The notes beneath the pieces were generated by a model. It was not told the origin of the DNA. It saw only the letters and a program-made list of their open reading frames with translations, and did not search any database. From positions 87,792,001 through 87,856,000 of the forward strand of contig NC_077222.1 of assembly GCF_024763615.1 (NCBI RefSeq): a stretch of 64,000 nt of DNA. Direction: 5' to 3'. Source of the DNA: Phlebotomus papatasi. Taxonomy: Eukaryota > Arthropoda > Insecta > Diptera > Psychodidae. Positions 46,139 to 57,185 of the stretch are shown in pieces. Each line of letters opens with the position of its first letter. Positions within the stretch are counted from its first letter, which is position 1. A program made the position numbers and the translations under genes.

Positions 46139-47389
46139 TACTGAATCAAATTTCGTACATCTTGCAATATCGGACAGTCGTTCTGCTTCTAGAAATATCA
46201 TAAATTTTCAGCTTACCAATTTCTAGAAGTTATACAATGTCATAAAATAGTGTCGTCTTTATGAAAAAGAAATCTATATAGGGAAATTCATAGAAGACTT
46301 TCGAAAGAGTGAGAAGATATATAGATAGATAGACGATATTGGTGTACTATATAGCACAGAGAGCAATATCTATGTTTTTGTTTTATTTTAGAAATAATTT
46401 ATTAATAATAAATAACAAATAATTTAAATTTGTTTTAAAAATATTACATTTTAAACCTGAGATATGCAGATTGTTATGCAAGAAAAAATATAAAATGCAC
46501 CAAATAGCTGCGATATTTATGAGCAAAAGTGTTATAGTCTAAATACACTAAAGAAATTTATTTCCATATTTGGCACTGTTAAAGAAATTTTAACGATTTC
46601 TCCTACAAGACTTAAACATTTTACTTCAATAATGGCAAATATTGACTAAAATTCCTTATGCTAAATAGAACCTATTGCACAATAACCTGAACTGAGTTTC
46701 AGTCGCTTTTTGGGATTTTTTTCACGAAAAAGTTAAGAGAAATTTATGTGTTTTTTATTAGCTAACTTACACTATATAATTTGCTATTTTCTGTACTCTC
46801 ACTTATATTTTAAGTGCCTTCGTTTCGTGCATTATTCAATTTTCGTTAAATTTTATAGTGAATTTCGAAAGTCACGGCGAAATTTACTGTTATTGCCACG
46901 TTAATTTTTTATTTTTGTGTGAAATTCCATCTTTCTCGATCCGTTTTCCCATTCCATGTCGTTTTGTGTTGATGAATCCCCAAAAAGTGCAATTGGTATA
47001 TTGTAAACTGTAGTGGGTGAGTGTATTTTCACAGGGAACCAATTAATTGGGTCTCTTCAGGAAAGAAAAACATCGAATCTCCATAATCAGGAGCAAGTTG
47101 ATTGAGACACGAACCAATTTGCAACACCACTACTTCGAGAGTATTTCCTGGTTACGGGATTATTCGTTTCACCGAAGAGCCTCAACGAGTTCAGTATCGA
47201 CGTGGCGACTCTTCGCCGCCGTGGAAAGCTAGTTGACCCGGAGGATACATTATAAAATAAAGACTTGTGTTACTGTAATTGTTGGTAAGCTCATTAGTAG
47301 TTCGTCTACGAATCTCTTAGGAGGGGAAACTAGGACAGACTCAGCTAGATTGAGAAAATCATTGAAACCCTATATTGATCACTTGATTC
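46139..47389. other. No gene seen
   Basis: AT-rich. The GC-richer part from about 47040 may be an eroded 5' extension of the reverse transcriptase relic that follows, but I cannot align it to a motif. Confidence 0.4.
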
Positions 47390-48810
47390 AAATATTTTTC
47401 ACTAATTATACGGTGCTTTTCAACATTTATATCAATGATCAACCCACACCAAACAATACCTGATCCTTTGCATATCGTCGGTTCCTAAGAAGACTATTGT
47501 AAGTCTACTTACAATAGTGTAAAAAGATGGTATCATTGGATGCAGAAACCTTAGATCTATATTCCCACAAAATTTTATGTTGATTAAGATATTCCTGCAA
47601 AAGTTGCAAGAAAAAAACTTAAAATCAGCGTGCCCAATTATTGAGTTTTTTGCCCACAATTTTGCTATAATTAATTTAAAAGTATAGTGTTAACTAGAAG
47701 ATATTGAATGCGTAAGTATGATAAAATAGTTTCAAAAGCTGAAAATATACTAATTGCAGTGAAATTTATGAAAATAAATTTTAGCTGTCAAACTTTAAAC
47801 CTCTTTCCTGTAAAGTTTACATTTTGGACTTAGAATAGTCTTCTTCGGAACCGACGATATACAGATGATCTTGCCTTAACGGCGCAGGCTTCTACCTTTG
47901 TGGAAGTAGAGCGTCTCCTTAGTGCAGATCTCGTTAAAATGTCTGTTTACTATAAGCAGAACCTGCTAAAACCAAGCCCAGTAAAAGCACAAGTTTTATG
48001 TTTCCATCTTAAAAACCGAGATGCAAAGAGGGAATTGCGTATAGTATCGGAGAACACCGAACTGATTTATGCGCAAATCCCGGAATTACTCTAGACCACA
48101 CGCTCATCTTCAAAATCTACTGCTATAATATTAAACGGAAAGTTTCCACTCGAAACACTCTTCTGAGGAAGCTCGTAAACAGTTCGTGGGGTGCCCAGTT
48201 TTGGATACTTAGAACATCTGCTCTAGCTTTAAGCGGAGAGTATGCTGCCTGTGTTTTCAACCGATCGGTCCATGCAGAACAAGTCGACGTGGAACTTAAT
48301 GACACGTGTCGTATTATAATAGGGTGCTTTAAGCCCTCCTGTATTGGGAACGTTTATGCATTGCCAGGCATACTTCCGCCGGCATTTAGACGAGAGATCT
48401 CCGCCTGAAAAGAATTTTCCAACGTTCAAAATTAAGAAAGGCACTGTTTATTTCGATAGTAGCTATATACCTATGGAGAGGCTTAAGTCCCGGAGGTGCT
48501 TTCTGAGAAGCCCGCGGCCTATTGATAGTGGCCCTGAGGCTGACATACTATAGCGCTTTGGGCTAAATTTTTCTGAACCAATTGGGAACAGACATGGCAC
48601 GGTTGAAAGTCGGTTTACAAAAATAGGGGTTTAGACACAATGAGTCAACTTTATGTGAGAGCGGACAGCAAAAAACTGTCGAGCATTTCTACAGCTGTCC
48701 AAAATGTCCGACGAATTGTACTTACAACGATATTTTAAATGCAAATGATAATGCTTTAAACGTGGCCTAGTTCTGGACTAAAACAATGTGATATTTCGAC
48801 ATGACGACAG
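47390..48810 (+). pseudogene. Non-LTR retrotransposon reverse transcriptase relic
   Basis: Motifs appear in the order expected for the second half of a non-LTR ORF2: VLFNIYINDQPTP (about 47413-47451), then the YxDD box as YTDDLALTAQ starting at 47858, LRKLVNSSWGAQFWILRTSA, a VDVELNDTCRIIIGC block and LPGILPPAFRREI (about 48360-48400), and near 48670-48770 a zinc-like C-terminal stretch (TVEHFYSCPKCPTNCTY, frame-shifted). Reverse transcriptase copies element RNA into the genome. The frame changes several times, stops interrupt it (one at 47461-47463), the 5' half is absent, and a 383-bp MITE sits in the active-site codons. A jockey/CR1-like clade is likely but unresolved. Confidence 0.75.
47475..47857. 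mobile_element. MITE inserted at the YxDD box of the RT relic
   Basis: TA at 47473-47474 and 47858-47859 flank perfect 11-bp ends TCGTCGGTTCC / GGAACCGACGA, extended by AAGAAGACTATT / AATAGTCTTCTT. Removing the element and one TA brings GCA-TAT-ACA-GAT-GAT back into one frame. An inner TACTTACAATAGTGT / ATTGTAAGTCTA pairing adds a small hairpin. No coding. Confidence 0.88.
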
Positions 48811-49292
48811 AAGCAGACCACAGAAGACTCTCTCTCAATTGGGCATTTGGGGCATAATGTCATCCGATTTATCGATAGATTTATGCGTCAAAGCTTTTGT
48901 AAATTCCACAAAAAGCGCTCAAATATAAAGAATCACGATAAAATAGGAAGAATTACAGCGAATTTGAGCAAATTAGCTTCATAATTAAACGTGAAAATTG
49001 TCAAAAAAATTTTTCGCCCGATTGGAAAAGAGCCGATTGAGCGAGACTCTACACACAGAAAAATTTGTACACAAAATTGTTACACCGAGGGCTGTCCAGA
49101 TTTGAAAAAGTGTTTGGTAAAATTTTAAGCAAGTGTTTGGTACACAATTTTTTAACTGTTGGTACACAAATTTTTAACATTTGGTAAATTTTTTTTAACA
49201 TTTGGTACAAAAATTTTTAACATTTGTTAACATTTTGTGTATTTCTTGTTTTATTTTTTTTTAACCATGGTTAACATTTTGAGGAAATTTTA

Positions 49293-49638
49293 GAAAAAAA
49301 TATTTTGTAAAATTGTTCATAAATATAATTGAATTACTATTGGGGACTTACGAAATATTCGTAAATTGTATAACTCACTAAAATGTTCGTAAAGGATTGT
49401 ATTTTTTTGCAAACACTGTCCGTAACAAGATCACCTAACGAGGATTTTTTGTTCTTTCACGAACAAATATCTCCAAAGGAACAAAAAATCCTCTTTAGGT
49501 GATCTTGTTACGGACAGTGTTTGCGAAAAAATATAATCCTTTACGAACATTTTAGTGAGTTATACGATTTACGAACATTTCGTAAGTCCCCAATAGTAAT
49601 TCACAAATATTTATGAACAATTTTACAAAATATGTTTT
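49293..49638. repeat. 346-bp near-perfect palindrome
   Basis: Arms of ~150 bp pair: AATATTTTGTAAAATTGTTC, ATTACTATTGGGGACTTACG, AAATGTTCGTAAAGGATTGT, CAAACACTGTCCGTAACAAG, ATCACCTAACGAGGATTTTT and their complements on the right. The loop is about 30 nt (ACGAACAAATATCTCC). A half-copy with ACAAACATTGTTCGTGACAT, GATCACAACGAGATTTTTTG lies at about 52660-52710. It is probably a MITE or foldback. Confidence 0.85.
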
Positions 49639-51494
49639 TCTGTATGAACACTAACAGTATTTTTTAATGAGAACTCTGATTCGTAAATTATAGCCTTCGT
49701 CGTATGCCTTATCCCAAGGAGAAACATTTTAATAATTTTTAAATATATTTTTTTTTAATAAAACTGAAATATAAGAATTTATCTGCATACACATTATATT
49801 TTTTTTTTGGAAACTATGCAATAAGAAGAGTGAGCTATGCAAAGTGAGAAATATTTCTTATGTTCAATTTTGTCAACATCTTTTACAGTGTTTACAGTAA
49901 TTTCTTTCTTTATTTTTATCTTAAGGGGTTACGTGGGTCAGGAAGACTTAAAAAAAAACAAAATATTTTCTCCAAAATTTTTCCAGCATATTAAAAAAAT
50001 ATATTTAATTAAAGTTCTTAAGCTTATAGAAGCACAAGATTTTAACAATATCTTCTAAAATTTTCATTTAAAAATTTTAAAATTTAGCCATTGTTACCTG
50101 ATTTTTTTTTTGATTTTCTTTTCTTTTGAAAAAAAAAAAAGTTTTCGGTGGACAAGATTTCTTGTAATTGATTCATCTGAAGTCCAAAAACCATATAGTG
50201 CTTGTTAGCTGATGAGTTGAAGTAGTCCTTGAATGAAGATTTTTATGTCTATTTGATCAGGAAATATTTGGTTCCTGGATTTCAGATGAACCAATTCGAA
50301 GAAATCTTGTCCATAGAAAAGCATGTTTTTTCCAAAAAGGTCTTAGAAAATCACGTTCCAGAGGCTGAATTTTTAAAATTTCTGATTGAAAATTTTAGAA
50401 AATATATTTTAAATGTGTACTTCAAAATGTTTAATAATTTACTTTAATAATTAAATAATTTTTTTTATTATGTTAAAAAGTTATAGAAAATATGCTTTAA
50501 AGCTTTGCAATTCAAATTCACAGTTTTCAGTCTCATTATATCTCACAGTAAGTAAAAGAAGTATAATCATGCTTAAAAACACTAATTATTTTTGTGAAAA
50601 GTGGCACGGAAGTTTCCTTCGGATATTTTTAAACAAAATGGTCGCTTAATTCCACGGGCACTTCCAGTTGAACGTAGAAGCGTTACTCAAAAACTCATAT
50701 GTTTTTGGAGACCATTCTGAAAAAATTATTTAGAATAACTTAATTTTCATTCAGTTTATTAGTAACATTAAATGGAAAAGAGGAGGCAAATATGATCCAA
50801 ATCAGCGAAGAAATACGTTTTCTACCACTTTATTAACTATTCACATAGAAATATTTGTGTTAAGAGTAATTCAACGAAAATTGGTATAAAAACTGTTTGA
50901 TTAATTAGTAAATTTATTTAAATGGTTCAAGCAATTTTCTTTTAAAAACTTCATAAACTATCGAAATATTTCATATCGGATAGTTTAAAATTTAAAAATA
51001 AATGGGATAGGAAATTATTTTTATGTTCATAAAATTTATTTTTATAGTAATAATGTGAATTTTACAAAATTTCAAGAACGATCTGAAAGTTTCAACATGT
51101 GGTATTTTAACATTTTTAAGAATAATTGGGATAGAAAATTATTTTAGTAATGACAAAATTTATTTAATTTTAAAATTTTAAACATATTATACAATAAATT
51201 TTGCAGAATAGAATTTCGTTTTCTTTTCAAGTGAAATAATTATTTAATTAAATATTTGAAAAGTTTCAATTTTTTCTTGAAATTTTCACATGCCTAATTA
51301 TTGCACTAATTGAAAATTTGGACAGAATGGAGCTTAAATGGGGGCTTCAGTTCTGTTGTCTTTTAAGGTACAGCCCCCATTATAATCTAATCTGAATTGA
51401 AAACTTCAAATAGGGCAAATTTTAAATTTAAAGCATTGAAAAGTAGGAAGTTGGCAAATAAAATCTTATTGAAAGAAACAAAGAAAATTAGAAA

Positions 51495-51900
51495 ATGTGG
51501 CGGATTACCTTTACAAATGAGCTCGTAAAAAAGTTCTGATGATTTTACCAGATCTGGAGGAGCCTCCTCCACGGTGACCTCCAATTCACTGCAACTTTGT
51601 GGAGCAAGGGATGTAAAATTTCCAAATTCTGGGAGGTTGCCGGCGTCAGTTTCATGCTGTTTTCATAAAATATCCCCAGGTTTTCAGAGTTATTCTCATG
51701 CTGTAGACAAAAAAGACACCATAAACCATTTTTCTGAAGAATTTCACTGATATACGGAAAATTTACCTGCTTCTCCAACTCAAAAAACACTTTTTCTCAC
51801 AGAAATCTACGCTTATCCACGTGTCCTCACTATTTTATTTGACACAGCACGCGTAACACCCGCCATGATTCCCGAAAACTGTCAGATATTGAGAATATTG
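51495..51900 (-). pseudogene. Possible spliced gene relic, unidentified
   Basis: On the minus strand there is ATCATGGCGGGTGTTACGCG (Kozak-like start near 51868), a stretch ending FFELEKQ before a consensus donor (CAG|GTAAAT near 51768), a 66-nt intron-like segment with TTTTTTGTCTACAG, then an exon-like block whose best frame reads HETDAGNLPEFGNFTSLAPQ and SELEVTVEEAPPDLVKSSEL, FYELICK, ending at AAAG|GTAATC. GC content and codon use differ from the AT-rich surroundings. The frames do not join without stops, so it is a broken gene or my splice choice is wrong. No family recognised. Confidence 0.3.
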
Positions 51901-52351
51901 CGCAAAACTCTCCGTACTTAGTACCAAGTGAGTTACTTTTCTCTCTCTTTTCTCTCCCGCTGAGAGAGAAAAAGTGCCAGAGTAACAAAATGTACACGAT
52001 CTTAGCTCCTTTCGGTGAACAAATCATTGTGTACACTTTTTCGTGATCTCTTGGTGTAGCAAATATGTGCATAAAAAGTTATTGTTTTTATGTACAGAAA
52101 TTTTTGTGTACATATTTTTCTGTGTGTACTGTAAGTCAATACTGTCCCGACTTCCCCGATCTTTCCTATTCTAAATTTGAAGTGTTGAAATTTTCTTACT
52201 GGTTATACAAATTAAGTGGTAACTCATAAATCATAAGCAATCGGAGTGGCTTGACTTCCTGGAACCTCGAAATATTACATGGGTTCTCAAAGTTTCCAGA
52301 AAAATATATGAGTCCTCTTGGAAATCCCCATGAGTTCCTTTAAAAATGTAA

Positions 52352-52482
52352 GGGCCTTGACAGACATAAGGATTAGCCGAGAGACGACTTAGCGTAATTA
52401 TATTAGAAATAATGGTTATAGTGCATTTCCAACATTGTCCACTAAGTCGTCTCTCGGCTTAAGTCGTAAGTGTGTCTAGGGC
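52352..52482. mobile_element. 131-bp MITE, second copy
   Basis: GGGCCTTGACAGACATAAGG, ATTAGCCGAGAGACGACTTA ... TAAGTCGTCTCTCGGCTTAA, GTCGTAAGTGTGTCTAGGGC. Same length and near-identical sequence to 15566-15696. Confidence 0.88.
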
Positions 52483-52779
52483 ATAAGGGTGCCCTGGATT
52501 GTCTATGAGTTCTCTGAGTTTCTTATAGGTACTCACAAACAAAAACGTTACGTTTCCCGGGTTCCCTGATAAGGGTTCCCCGTAAGTTTCCTAAAAAATA
52601 TAGAGAGTAACTGTACCAAATTTTGACATAGTTGCATGCAAGCATTGTACTTTTTCACAAACATTGTTCGTGACATGATCACAACGAGATTTTTTGTTCT
52701 ATTGAAGGAACCCTTGTCCAGAACACTGGTAGTGTAATATTCTGCATTAAAACAGTTTAGTAGTCTAAGAACAGTTGCA

Positions 52780-53012
52780 CCGAATGTCAGATGATAGAAT
52801 GCCCAAGAAGCTACTGAATACGAAGCCGGAAGAAGTTCGTTCGAGAGGTTGCCCCCAAATGAGGTGACAGGAGGTAGTGGACGACGACGTCCTTAAACGA
52901 CTGCGTGTGTTGAGGTGCTATAGGGTTATCGCTTTAAATCGCAGAGATTGGTGAAGGGTTGTGGAAGAGGCCTTGTTCTTCAATGTGACGTAGCGCCAAT
53001 TAAGTAAGTATG
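52780..53012 (+). pseudogene. 3'-terminal scrap of a non-LTR retrotransposon ORF2
   Basis: The plus frame reads RMSDDRMPKKLLNTKP, then EEVRSRGCPQMR, a stop, then QEVVDDDVLKRLRVLRCYRV and NRRDW, a stop, then RVVEEALF. The pattern (R/K)IPKxLL...RSRGRPRxRW.xDV...LRxLxV...DRxxWRxxVEEAxxLxGL is the usual C-terminus of jockey/CR1/RTE-like ORF2 proteins. It ends in AAGTAAGTATG, a short tetranucleotide-like tail at about 53002-53012. Two in-frame stops show it is dead. Confidence 0.65.
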
Positions 53013-53398
53013 TAGGTCCAAGAACTGTGTCTGGATCCGGAGGCAACAAGACGACCCTATTTGCGATCACTACAACGACTACAACCTTAAAAACAATGGC
53101 TTTGTTGCAAATTTAATTTTTTCCTAATCTCGCTTTGAACTGAAATGAACCATTCTCTTCAAATACAGCAATATTCTTGTCTATGCCCAAGGCATGCAAT
53201 TGTGTAAAAGCTCTTTACATTTCAATTGATTACACTTAAACATAATCTCTTTGTATAGAAATTTAATTACTCTAACATCCCAGAGCGAGGGTGAGATTTT
53301 TCATTCCTGCTCTAAATACTACCAACCCTTCCAGGAATTAACAAAGTGCACCCAATCCTTGGGGAAATGCTTGTCCATTTGGAATTTAGGGGGAGCTA

Positions 53399-53606
53399 GG
53401 GTTACTTTCAGCTGTGCGGCTACATTGGTGTACGATTTTTTTCTGCATATTTCCAGAGGAATCTGGGCTTTAGCGTAATGTAATTTATCTCTACATAATA
53501 ATTGTGGAACTAAGTAAAATAATTGTAAATTCCAGCTTTTTTTGAAATATGCGAAAAAATCGTATTTCAATGTAGACCCATAGCTCACAGTAGCCCCACC
53601 TCACCC
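53399..53606. mobile_element. MITE (GGGGGAGCTAGGGTTAC termini)
   Basis: TA at 53397-53398 and 53607-53608 flank GGGGGAGCTAGGGTTAC on the left and, inverted, GGGTGAGGTGGGGCTAC on the right. The arms continue with CGGCTACATTGGTGTACG / TTTCAATGTAGACCC and CAGCTGTG / CTCACAG. It is 208 bp. Eroded relatives lie near 3480-3625, 7390-7520 and 43514. Confidence 0.8.
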
Positions 53607-53608
53607 TA

Positions 53609-54609
53609 GACTCAAATCCCGAGATGGAAATCATCTTCGACAATTCGAAGTTGGGATTGCGCGCTTTCCCTTCATTTTACATAGAAGGGCATTTAGGGAT
53701 TTACTCTTTTGTTGCCGAGGAAATTCATCCTCAGCTCTTTTTTTTTGTTCATCCCACTGGACAAACTTTTCCTTCTTCCCAGCCTATTTATTGACACTTC
53801 CTTTTTTTACTCCGGAAAATGTCCTGTGGATTTGCTGAGAATTGTTTACACGTGTCTCTGAGCACTGGGAAAGTTTCAATTCAACTTTGTTGGCTAGGAA
53901 AAAAAACAACTCAAAAAGACTCAAGTTAAAAATCCTCTCTGAAATAGGATAATTAATAGAGAAGCAAATACTGAAGACAAACTTGATCTAATTAAAAGTT
54001 TTGTCAAAAACTCTTGGGAGATTTTTGAAATTTCTTCTCAAGATTATTTTTAAAGAGCCAAATGAATCTTACCAGAACTTCCCTCGGGATCTTGTCGGTA
54101 AGCCTTCTTGGACTTTCTGGGAGTTTTTTAACAAAGAAAGTTTAATGAATCTCAATTAGGAAGATTTAAGAAATAAAATGATTTTTTCTAGAAATTCCCA
54201 ATTTATTGAAAAATTTACTGAAATTTTTAATACACAAACCAGATTACATAGCTCGGAAAATAATTAGAATAGAATGAGGAAAGTAATTTAAACTGCTTTT
54301 CAGTTATTTGTTGCTTGCACCATTAATGTAAAGAGAAATTTGAATGTTATTCTGGGAGAACATGGTTTCGGTCTCTGGGAGTGCTTCATAAATTCATTTA
54401 AAAATGGAGTAAGAATAAAGTCCATACTATCCTTAGTCAAATTTTCAGTTAGCTGAACTTTACTATAAGTATTAAGTCTACTACCCATTGTGAGAAACTT
54501 TTATCAAAATAGAGCAATTTTATGTATAAATCGTTTGTCTATATGCCCACAAATCGTATCAAAATGTTCTGTGATGTCAAAAACTTAAGGTCAAGTAAAA
54601 AAAAATCCG
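53609..54609. other. No gene seen
   Basis: AT-rich. One 62-codon minus ORF without motif. Confidence 0.4.
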
Positions 54610-54880
54610 AAAAAATTATTCAAAAATCGCTACTTGATCGATTCATTACCGATGAAGACCGATGCAGCCGGGTACGAAAATTCATTACCTTTCTGAAAAA
54701 TTCAAATTTAACCAAATAGGTTGAAAAAGGGGCACTGCAAAATGATTGACTTTTGACCTTTAATAATTCAAAATGGCGAATTTTCCGGTCATAGGTATGT
54801 TTGTGCAAAATTTTCGCCTGGACTACCTCTGAAACATATCCGAAAATCATTGAAAAAGCTTGGGCTAATTTTGAGAAAAG
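54610..54880 (-). repeat. Inverted copy of the dispersed 32940-37030 repeat
   Basis: Minus strand carries GCCCAAGCTTTTTCAATGAT, ATATGTTTCAGAGGTAGTCC, CGAAAATTTTGC, ACCTATGACCGGAAAATTCG and ATTATTAAAGGTCAAAAGTC, then an AACCTATTTGGTTAAATTTG stretch. The order matches the plus-strand array. Confidence 0.8.
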
Positions 54881-55059
54881 AGATACTAGCTAGAAGTGCT
54901 AGAAAGTGACTCTCAAATAAGACGAAACTTAACGTACATAAGCACAAAGGCGCTTATGTATGCATTCATGAACATAAATAGTCGTTATAGAAAATTAGAA
55001 CAGGTCCTACACTAACAATCTGCAGCAAAACATTGGCGTCTTACCATTAGATGGCAAAA

Positions 55060-56050
55060 TCTTTTTGGTCAGTAAAAAATTCAAATTGGTCAGTAAAAAA
55101 TAAAATTCGGTCAGTAAAGGCGTCTACACATTGGGAGCAATTTTCGTCAAAAATTGCGTTTTTGACAGAAATTTGACGTTTGCCCCTACAACGCTGCAGG
55201 GGATTTCCTTCAAAAAAGCAATATTTTACAAAAATTGCTCCCAATGTGTAGAGGCCATAAAAAATAAAATATGGTCCGTAGAAAATTAAATATGGTCAGT
55301 AAAAAACTTTTAAAAAATCTGTAAAAAATTAAATTTGGTCAATAAAAAGTCAAATTTGGTCAGAAATAAATAAAATTTGGTCAGTAATAAATAAAATTTG
55401 GTCAGTATAAAATAAGAATTTGGTCAGTAAAAAATCAAATTCGGTCGGAGAAAAGTCAAATTTGGTCAGTAAAAAGTCAGATTTGGTCAGTAATTTTTTC
55501 TAAATCAGCGAAATGTGAAATTTAATCAGTGGAAAATTAAATATGATCAGTGAGTAATAATTTAGTCAATAAAAAACTAAAAGGAAATCAATAAAAGTTG
55601 AAACTTTGCATATCCGGATAAAAAGTATTGTACATTTCGTATTGCGGAAACTTCGTATTTTAGTATATTTCGTATTTTACCATTTCGAATTTCATATTTC
55701 GTCTTTCCTAAATTTTGTACAAAAATTAAACATGTGCTACTGATAACTTTCCAAAGCATAGAAAATTTCCCTTTGCCTCAACAGGCGATACAGATAACTT
55801 CCCGAGGCACAGAAAATTTGATTTTTTACTGACCAGGTTCTTTCTTTTTTACTGACCATTTTTTATATTTTACCGATCAAATTTCATTTTTACTGATCTA
55901 TTTTGATTTTTCACTGCCCAAATTTGATTTTTCACTGACCAAATTTAAGTTTTTACCGATTTTTTAAAGTTTTTTACTGACCATATTTAATATTTTACTG
56001 GCCATATTTTATTTTTAACTGACCACGTTTGATTTTGTGCTGACCAAAAA
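55060..56050. mobile_element. Inverted tandem arrays of TTTGGTCAGTAAAAAATCAAA
   Basis: From about 55068 to 55575 the ~20-bp unit (A)TTTGGTCAGTAAAAAAT(C/A)AAA recurs head to tail with variants. From about 55822 to 56046 its complement (TTTTTACTGACCAAATTT) recurs. The left array also holds a 59-bp-armed hairpin (GCGTCTACACATTGGGAGCA near 55119 and TGCTCCCAATGTGTAGAGGC near 55232). The layout (two inverted minisatellite arms about a ~250-bp centre) is foldback-like. A single-orientation array of the same unit lies at 62586-63056. Confidence 0.8.
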
Positions 56051-56092
56051 GACGCAGCCCCATTACATAAGCTGGATAAAACAAATGATAAG

Positions 56093-57185
56093 CCCAATTA
56101 AGCTTATGGTGGCTGAGATTCTTTACAGGCGTGCAATGTGTGCAACTCTGGATCCTTCCAACTCAAAATACTCGATAATTCGATTATGAATTAAATTTTT
56201 AAAAGTAAATAATCCTGTAGAGCAAACTGTTTTCGAAAGCAGAAACGAATAAACTTTTGTAAAGCTATGTAAACTTTAATTTGTTTTGCATTGTTATAGT
56301 TATTTTTGTTATATCACTTATTGTAATAATAAATATCAGCAGCATATACGACTAGTCGACTAGTGATCCGGGGTTTTCTGCCGTTTTACCCGGTGAAGTC
56401 GGTTTTGAAGTCGGCGGCAGTCGCAAAAAATGTAGCAATAAATTATTATTATATTTATTATAACATTGTGTAAACTACCAGTCAGATACTTAGGTTGAAA
56501 GTATTGATCGGAAATTCGCTGTCCTAAGCAACTAACTGTCACACCTTCTAGCACCCAACTAGATTCCTCTAAGGGACCCAAGTCCACACATCCTTCTTCT
56601 CTGACGTTATAGACCGGACTTATTTTTTCGACTCTCCGACTTATAGTTACAGTGATAAAGATCCAGAAGGCAATGACACCACACCAGCTTAAAAGCCTAA
56701 GGCCATACAACTGTTATAGCTTGGCTGTAAATCTTGCCATTTCAATATTCGTGGACAAACTCACAATTAAAAACTTAAAAAAAATTGTAAAAGTGTAAAC
56801 CTGACAATATACAACCTATGAAGGGGTTTTCCATCGTTTTTACCCTGGAGGTTGGTTACCAACGCTAAGACGGCGATGGCCGCAATGTATAGTGAGTTGA
56901 ATATGAGTATTTGTAAATGATAATCTTGATGGTAATGAAATATTAAATACATACATACATAAATATTTTTGAATAGTAACGTTTATAACAGCCAATATTT
57001 TTGCAAATGTATACAATTCATTGGAAATAAATTTACAATTAGCTCGACGCGATTCTTTACCTCCAAAATTCAACTCACAATCGATTTTTTTAGTATTTTG
57101 AGTTGATAGCACCTCGAGTTGCAAGCATTTCGAGGTCGCCTGTAAAGAATCTCAGCTACTATAAACTTATCTGGGCTAATTAATA
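56093..57185. mobile_element. ~1.1-kb element with ~100-bp inverted ends
   Basis: Left AAGCTTATGGTGGCTGAGAT, TCTTTACAGGCGTGCAATG, CAACTCAAAATACTCGATAA pairs inverted with right ATAGTAGCTGAGATTCTTTA, CAGGCGACC, CAACTCAAAATACTAAAAAA. Inside, two direct copies of a GGGGTTTTC(T/C)RYCGTTTT, ACCC motif lie at about 56371 and 56823. A 116-codon minus ORF (56360-56710) opens with a hydrophobic segment (GLRLLSWCGVIAFWIFITVT) but shows no family motif and ends in one of the direct repeats. It is probably a non-autonomous transposon. Confidence 0.55.

Larger units (their letters stand above)
49052..52126. mobile_element. Putative 3.1-kb TIR-flanked element
   Basis: Left CACACAGAAAAATTTGTACA, CAAAATT is mirrored at the right (inverted) by CACACAGAAAAATATGTACA, CAAAAATT. 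TA flanks both (49050-49051, 52127-52128). Inside are a TTTGGTACACAAATTTTTAAC tandem stretch (about 49110-49230), a 346-bp palindrome (49293-49638), very AT-rich DNA with two ~73-codon ORFs (49837-50058, 50229-50447) of no known motif, and a minus-strand exon-like block at 51495-51900. The two ends could also be two independent short elements; TIR length is only about 25 bp. Confidence 0.5.

Noticed and set aside
56360..56710. 116-codon minus ORF with a signal-like N-terminus
   Set aside because: It lies within an inverted-repeat-bounded element and ends in a repeated motif. The hydrophobic start alone is not enough to call a gene.
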